Made by a program: the position numbers and the translations under genes. From an uncultured Paracoccaceae bacterium (lineage in GTDB: Bacteria > Pseudomonadota > Alphaproteobacteria > Rhodobacterales > Rhodobacteraceae), in contig CALFSV010000156.1 in NCBI GenBank assembly GCA_937916485.1, positions 1 to 11,041 of the forward strand: DNA of 11,041 nt, written 5' to 3'. This document shows positions 7,464 through 11,041 of the stretch, in pieces; the stretch's first letter is position 1; every line of letters begins with the position of its first letter. A model generated the notes under the pieces. The model had not been told where the DNA came from, did not search any database, and was given only the letters and a program-made list of their open reading frames with translations.

Positions 7464-8335
7464 CTCTTGGCGCCGGATCTGCGCGGGTGTGCATCGTGCC
7501 GGACATGGGTGCTGGGCTTGCAGAGCTTTCGGTCTTCCAGCGTCCAGTTCTGCGTTCATGGGACGGATCTGACAACCCGTTTGCGCTGGCGCTCAATCTG
7601 CTTGTGCCGTTCAGCAATCGCATTTCAAGCGGCGGTTTCGCGTACAATGGTGCCTTCCTTGCCATTGCGCCGAACCTTGCAGGAGAGGCTTGTCCGATAC
7701 ACGGCGACGGGTTCCAGCGGCCCTGGACACCAGTTTATGTGACCGAATCTGTGGCCCGACTGGACCTGACAGACGGGCAGATCGGTCCCTTCGCTTATTG
7801 CGCGGCCGTCACCTACACTTTGGCACCACAACAATTGTCTATTGCCCTGACTATCACCAACACCGGCCCGGAGCTACCCTTTGGCGCCGGGTTCCACCCC
7901 TGGTTCCCCCGCGGTGCCTGCACCCAGTTGAACTTTTCGGCCACGGGGCAGTGGCCCGAAGGTGATCGGCATCTGCCCCTGCGCAATGAGCCTGATCCAT
8001 TGCCTTCGGGTGGGCCATACGCCACCGGGACGTCGCTACCGGATGGTTTCGTGAACATGGCCTACGACGGATGGATGGGCGAGGCGACTATCACGCAGGG
8101 ACCTGACGCGGTTTCGGTATCGGTCACAGCCCCCGGCTTGATGGTTGCACAGGTCTATTCGCCCGGCGCTGACGCTGGGTTTTTCTGTTTTGAACCGGTG
8201 AGCCATCCGGTAGATGCCCACAATGCGCCCGGGTTTCCGGGGCTTCGGATCCTGCCTCAAGGTGGGACACTAACGCTGGGAATGACCCTCGGTTGGACAG
8301 CAGCTCTGCCATCGCAGAAGGAGAGAGAGACATGA
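7457..8335 (+). CDS. Aldose 1-epimerase (galactose mutarotase-like) family protein
   Basis: Predicted cytoplasmic mutarotase, 292 aa, interconverting alpha and beta anomers of an aldose so that the dehydrogenase receives the right form. Family landmarks are PFSNRI (51-56, sugar-contacting N54/R55), IHGDGF (81-86) with H82, GAGFHPWF (143-150) with the acid H147, and FEPVSHPVDA (245-254) with the base E246, so the catalytic pair is intact. The start at 7457 lies inside the end of the dehydrogenase gene (7-nt overlap), preceded by GGACGGCGG, and no later ATG would preserve the first beta strand. It ends overlapping the next start as ATGA. A mutarotase in the operon implies that the transported or processed substrate is a cyclic reducing sugar rather than an already open acid. 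The precise sugar cannot be read, and the protein could be a non-catalytic YeaD-type relative. Confidence 0.92.
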   Translation: MVTLGAGSARVCIVPDMGAGLAELSVFQRPVLRSWDGSDNPFALALNLLVPFSNRISSGGFAYNGAFLAIAPNLAGEACPIHGDGFQRPWTPVYVTESVARLDLTDGQIGPFAYCAAVTYTLAPQQLSIALTITNTGPELPFGAGFHPWFPRGACTQLNFSATGQWPEGDRHLPLRNEPDPLPSGGPYATGTSLPDGFVNMAYDGWMGEATITQGPDAVSVSVTAPGLMVAQVYSPGADAGFFCFEPVSHPVDAHNAPGFPGLRILPQGGTLTLGMTLGWTAALPSQKERET

Positions 8336-9450
8336 CCTTCACCAGCATCGACAGTCCCAACGATGTCGCCCAGCACAATGCCCCGCCTCGCGAATACAGC
8401 CTCACCGGACCTTCGTCGCGCTTCGCGCAAGAGATCGGACTGGCCGCAGCAGAATGGTATCATACCGAGATCCCCCGGAAGGTCATCAAGGGGCTGATGG
8501 CACGAACCGACGGACCGGCCACGCGCGATACAATCATCTGGGCGCTGGCGCATGTCTTGTTTGCGGCAGGTGGCATCTGGCTTTGGGGAAGCTGGTGGTG
8601 TGTGCCGTTCTGGCTGGCATACGGCGTTTTCTACGGATCAGCTTGTGACTCCCGTTGGCACGAATGCGGCCATGGGACAGCGTTTCGGACCGGATGGAAG
8701 AACGATGTCGTCTATGAGATCGCATCGTTCCAGGTGATGCGCAATCCGGTTGCCTGGCGTTGGAGCCACGCCCGTCACCATACCGACACCTATATCGTTG
8801 GCCGCGATCCCGAGATCGCGTTTTTCCGTCCCCCGCCTGTGGTCAAACTGCTGCTTGCCTTTATCGGTGTGCAAGCGGCCTGGGAATCGATGGCGATCCT
8901 GCTGCGCCAGGCTAGTGGCCGGCTGAGCGACGATGAAAAGGACTACATCCCCGAATCCGAGCGCGGCAAAGCGATCCTTGCCGCGCGGGTGCACATCGCC
9001 ATCTACGCGGCTACGATTGCCGCAGCGCTAATCTGGCAAAGCTGGATCCCCCTGATGCTGATCGGCCTGCCGCGCATCTATGGCTGCTGGCACATGGTCA
9101 TGACTGGGCTGCTTCAGCATGGCGGTCTCGCCGACAACGTGATCGATCACCGGCTGAACAGCCGCACCGTTTACATGAACCCAGTGACGCGCTTCATCTA
9201 CTGGAACATGAACTACCATATTGAACACCACATGTTTCCGATGGTCCCCTACCACGCGCTGCCGCAGCTTCATGAGTTGGTAAAAGACGATTACCCACCG
9301 CCAAACCGGTCGATTCTTGACGGCTATGTCGAGATGTACCGGGCGGTAAAGCGGCAGATGTCCGACCCGGGATATTATATCAAACGAGAGCTTCCGCCGA
9401 CGGCCAAGCCCTATCGCGACGAATTCCACAACTTGTTCCTGTCACGCTAA
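8332..9450 (+). CDS. MocD-like membrane di-iron oxygenase (fatty acid desaturase superfamily)
   Basis: Integral-membrane non-haem di-iron enzyme, 372 aa. The three histidine boxes are intact: HECGH (110-114), HARHH (146-150) and HIEHH (296-300), with an additional H263 in LQHGG. Hydrophobic stretches near residues 70-105, 172-192 and 221-250 would anchor it. The NSRTVYMN and YHALPQLH stretches around the third box resemble MocD, the hydrocarbon-oxygenase-like protein of rhizopine catabolism, which works with the ferredoxin MocE and reductase MocF in demethylating 3-O-methyl-scyllo-inosamine. No ferredoxin or reductase gene is in the window, so electron partners would be encoded elsewhere. The start at 8332 overlaps the epimerase stop (ATGA) with AAGGAG 8 nt upstream; an in-frame ATG at 8293 has no such support. 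Its place inside a sugar operon argues against ordinary lipid desaturation. The reaction here is unproven. Confidence 0.9.
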   Translation: MTFTSIDSPNDVAQHNAPPREYSLTGPSSRFAQEIGLAAAEWYHTEIPRKVIKGLMARTDGPATRDTIIWALAHVLFAAGGIWLWGSWWCVPFWLAYGVFYGSACDSRWHECGHGTAFRTGWKNDVVYEIASFQVMRNPVAWRWSHARHHTDTYIVGRDPEIAFFRPPPVVKLLLAFIGVQAAWESMAILLRQASGRLSDDEKDYIPESERGKAILAARVHIAIYAATIAAALIWQSWIPLMLIGLPRIYGCWHMVMTGLLQHGGLADNVIDHRLNSRTVYMNPVTRFIYWNMNYHIEHHMFPMVPYHALPQLHELVKDDYPPPNRSILDGYVEMYRAVKRQMSDPGYYIKRELPPTAKPYRDEFHNLFLSR

Positions 9451-9451
9451 T

Positions 9452-9455
9452 GGAG
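9452..9455 (+). promoter_or_regulatory. GGAG ribosome binding site that decides the PanB-like start
   Basis: GGAG starts on the last base of an ATG at 9450 (which overlaps the oxygenase stop as TAATG) and is 6 nt before the in-frame ATG at 9462. Upstream of 9450 no purine-rich site is seen, so 9462 is favoured, though TAATG coupling at 9450 remains possible. Confidence 0.6.
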
Positions 9456-9461
9456 AAGAAC

Positions 9462-10256
9462 ATGAGCCGTAGCAAACCCACCATCGCCGATCTGCGCGCG
9501 CGCAAGGGCAAGGGCCAGATGACCATGCTTCGGGTCATGACACTGGAAGAGGCCGCCGCCGCCGAGGCCGCCGGCATCGATATCGTCTCGGTGCCGGAGG
9601 ACCTGATACTGCATCCCGAATATCGCGCGGTCGCCCCGTCCCTGTTCTCGATGACCGGCCGAACCCACCTAGAGGCCGGATCTCGCGACGACTACCTACG
9701 TTGGGCCTGCAAGGTGATGCTTGCCGGGGCAGATGCGGTCTATTGTTCCGGTGGGTTGGGCACAGTCGAACATGTGGCGCGCGAACACATCCCAGTTGTA
9801 GGCCATGTCGGGCTGGTTCCTAGCAGGGCCACCTGGACCGGCGGGTTCAAGGCTGTGGGCAAGACAGCACAATCGGCGCGCGCTCTTTATGACGAGGTCC
9901 GAGCGTTTGAGGAGTCCGGTGCCTTTGCGGTTGAAATAGAGGTTGTTCCGGTCGAGGTTGCCAGCGAAATAAGCCGCCGCGTCGGAATACTGCTTTGGTC
10001 AATGGGAGCGGGTCCTGGCTGTGATGCCCAGTACCTGTTCGCCGAGGACATCCTCGGCACGAACCGGGGACATATGCCACGGCATTCCAAGGTCTATCGC
10101 AACTTTGCCGCTGAATACGATAGGTTGCAAGTCGAGCGCGTGGCGGCGTTTCAGGAGTTCAGGGCCGACGTTGCCAGCGGAAACTATCCGGAAGACAGGC
10201 ATGTGTTGCACATGGCTGCGGACGAACTTGCGGAGTTCAGAAAGTCTCTGGCCTGA
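9462..10256 (+). CDS. Divergent ketopantoate hydroxymethyltransferase (PanB)-like protein
   Basis: Barrel protein of 264 aa with the overall PanB layout, about the PanB length: PTIADLRARK at the N-terminus, GHVGLVPS then TGGFKAVGKT (114-135), AFEESGAFAVEIEVVP (148-163) and GAGPGCDAQ (182-190). In E. coli PanB the site uses D45, D84, K112, E114 and E181. By eye E160 matches E181 and E46/D47 lies at D45, but the LADLPF segment with D84 is replaced by LFSMTGR, and VKIEGG with K112/E114 by VYCSGG (93-98). Normal ketopantoate synthesis is therefore doubtful. As last gene of the sugar operon it could carry out an aldol-type cleavage of a 2-keto acid or a one-carbon step; both are inference. The phosphoenolpyruvate mutase/isocitrate lyase superfamily is related, but the sequence is closest to PanB. 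Confidence 0.82.
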   Translation: MSRSKPTIADLRARKGKGQMTMLRVMTLEEAAAAEAAGIDIVSVPEDLILHPEYRAVAPSLFSMTGRTHLEAGSRDDYLRWACKVMLAGADAVYCSGGLGTVEHVAREHIPVVGHVGLVPSRATWTGGFKAVGKTAQSARALYDEVRAFEESGAFAVEIEVVPVEVASEISRRVGILLWSMGAGPGCDAQYLFAEDILGTNRGHMPRHSKVYRNFAAEYDRLQVERVAAFQEFRADVASGNYPEDRHVLHMAADELAEFRKSLA

Positions 10257-10427
10257 CCCATACGACTGGCAGACCTGATGGACACATGTTCGGGCCGTCG
10301 AAGAGTGGGGCAGTGGGTTAGCTTCTCGTTAGGCTCGATCAACCGCCACCCTTGCGGTAGACAACGCGACGCCATTATCTCGTCCACACGGCAGTCGCCC
10401 CCCAAGGGCCGGTCAGGGCACTAGGTA
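10257..10427. other. Convergent intergenic region
   Basis: This gap of 171 bp separates the end of the rightward operon from the end of the M24-like gene. No coding potential with family character was recognised. A 5-bp hairpin (ACCGC 10342-10346, GCGGT 10354-10358) is too weak and has no U-run, so no intrinsic terminator can be called with confidence for either strand. Confidence 0.4.
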
Positions 10428-11041
10428 TCACCGCAAGCTGATCACTTTGCTTGGATCAAATAGATAAGGCGCCACGATTCCGCATGTGTCGGCGAGGGGC
10501 AGTAGTGTCTCGGGAACTTTAAGCCCGATGACGTCTCTCATGAATGAGGCCCGCGCGTCGCATCGGGCGAGGACTTCGGGAAACTGCGCCGCCAGTTCCG
10601 CCCGAAGCGCTTGATCCGCGATCACATATCCATCCTCCATTCTGGTCGAACCAAATACCGGATGCGAGGGGATTACATCGCATTGCATCGCCATGCCGCT
10701 TGCCAAAGGTACTTGTGAGCCTTCGGCGATAGGGGACGACAACCATTCGTCCAGACCGATCAGATGCCCGGGGTTCAGATAGAGCCCGAACATCTCGAAC
10801 GGCAAAAGGGTCTGCATCCGTGACCAGACATCCCCTCCCGCGACACCCGGCCGCATCATGTCGAACCATTCGGACATGGCTGCCACATAGGGGCCTGCAA
10901 AATCCTCAAGATACCCATTCGGGGCGTCGTCCGGACCGGTTGCAAGCCATCCCGCACGGCAGATATTGGCCCGCCAATGACAGACATTGAATGAGATTGC
11001 CGATCCTCGTCGGAGGACCTCCCCGCTGGGGCTACTTAGGC
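10428..11041 (-). CDS. M24/creatinase-fold (Xaa-Pro peptidase-like) protein, C-terminal part only
   Basis: The frame is open from the stop at 10428 to the right edge, giving about 203 residues of the C-terminal pita-bread domain; the N-terminal half and the start lie outside. A GTG at 10886 is internal, since the family pattern continues upstream of it (GEVLRRGSAISFNVCHWRAN, then ICRAGW, codons between about 11021 and 10947). Downstream, NPGHLIGLDEW holds the conserved His (codon 10764-10766) and MEDGYVIADQ the final Glu (10635-10637). In M24 metallopeptidases five residues (D, D, H, E, E) bind two metals. Here the two Asp positions look like Asn (10986-10988 and 10965-10967) and the first Glu position like Asp (10677-10679). 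That recalls creatinase, which uses the fold without metal. Amidinohydrolase, ectoine-hydrolase-like or non-peptidase roles are all possible. It converges on the sugar operon and is not part of it. Confidence 0.78.
   Translation of the reverse strand, partial: LSSPSGEVLRRGSAISFNVCHWRANICRAGWLATGPDDAPNGYLEDFAGPYVAAMSEWFDMMRPGVAGGDVWSRMQTLLPFEMFGLYLNPGHLIGLDEWLSSPIAEGSQVPLASGMAMQCDVIPSHPVFGSTRMEDGYVIADQALRAELAAQFPEVLARCDARASFMRDVIGLKVPETLLPLADTCGIVAPYLFDPSKVISLR

Noticed and set aside
8332..9450. Ordinary membrane fatty acid desaturase
   Set aside because: The sequence around the third His box is MocD-like and the operon context is sugar catabolism; lipid desaturation is not excluded but is less likely.
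9462..10256. Housekeeping panB for pantothenate biosynthesis
   Set aside because: Key PanB residues appear replaced and the gene sits at the end of a sugar catabolic operon with no panC or other pantothenate gene nearby.
10342..10358. Short hairpin in the convergent gap as an operon terminator
   Set aside because: Only 5 bp of stem with a 7-nt loop and no following U-run on either strand.
10428..10886. A complete short gene starting at the GTG at 10886
   Set aside because: The reading frame continues to the right edge with residues that fit the M24 fold, so 10886 is an internal codon of a longer gene.

Overview
The window looks like a chromosomal or plasmid segment of an alphaproteobacterium, most likely a marine Rhodobacterales/roseobacter-type or rhizobial relative. 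The signs are its high G+C content, tightly packed and overlapping genes, a CUT2-type sugar ABC transporter with a single-domain ATPase (the FrcBCA style of Sinorhizobium), and a MocD-type oxygenase. The genus is inferred from gene style only.

Nearly all of it is one divergently organised catabolic locus for a sugar or sugar acid, built around a FadR-type GntR regulator. Leftward from about 1868 run an SMP-30/gluconolactonase-type lactonase and a glucarate-dehydratase-like enolase-superfamily enzyme, which overlap by 4 nt; the second runs off the left edge. Rightward from 1969 run nine genes with almost no spacing: GntR/FCD regulator, galactonate-dehydratase-like enolase-superfamily enzyme, periplasmic sugar-binding protein, permease, ATPase, classical short-chain dehydrogenase, aldose-1-epimerase-like protein, MocD-like membrane di-iron oxygenase, and a divergent ketopantoate-hydroxymethyltransferase (PanB)-like barrel protein. 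The 100-bp divergent spacer holds a 19-bp near-perfect palindrome just before the regulator gene, a good operator candidate. A 14-bp hairpin without a U-run sits between the binding-protein and permease genes, probably setting transporter stoichiometry by protecting the upstream mRNA.

The parts suggest this flow: uptake by the ABC transporter; anomer interconversion by the epimerase; oxidation to a lactone by the dehydrogenase; lactone opening by the SMP-30 protein; dehydration to a 2-keto-3-deoxy acid by one or both dehydratases; and a later carbon-carbon step for which the PanB-like protein is the only candidate in view. The MocD-like oxygenase is the odd member: its characterised relative takes part in O-demethylation of the rhizopine 3-O-methyl-scyllo-inosamine, so the substrate here may be an O-methylated or otherwise modified sugar. 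The substrate is not identifiable from sequence alone.

At the right edge, on the opposite strand and converging on the operon across a 171-bp gap, is the C-terminal part of an M24/creatinase-fold protein whose usual metal-binding aspartates appear to be asparagines. No RNA genes, insertion sequences, CRISPR arrays or attachment sites were seen.
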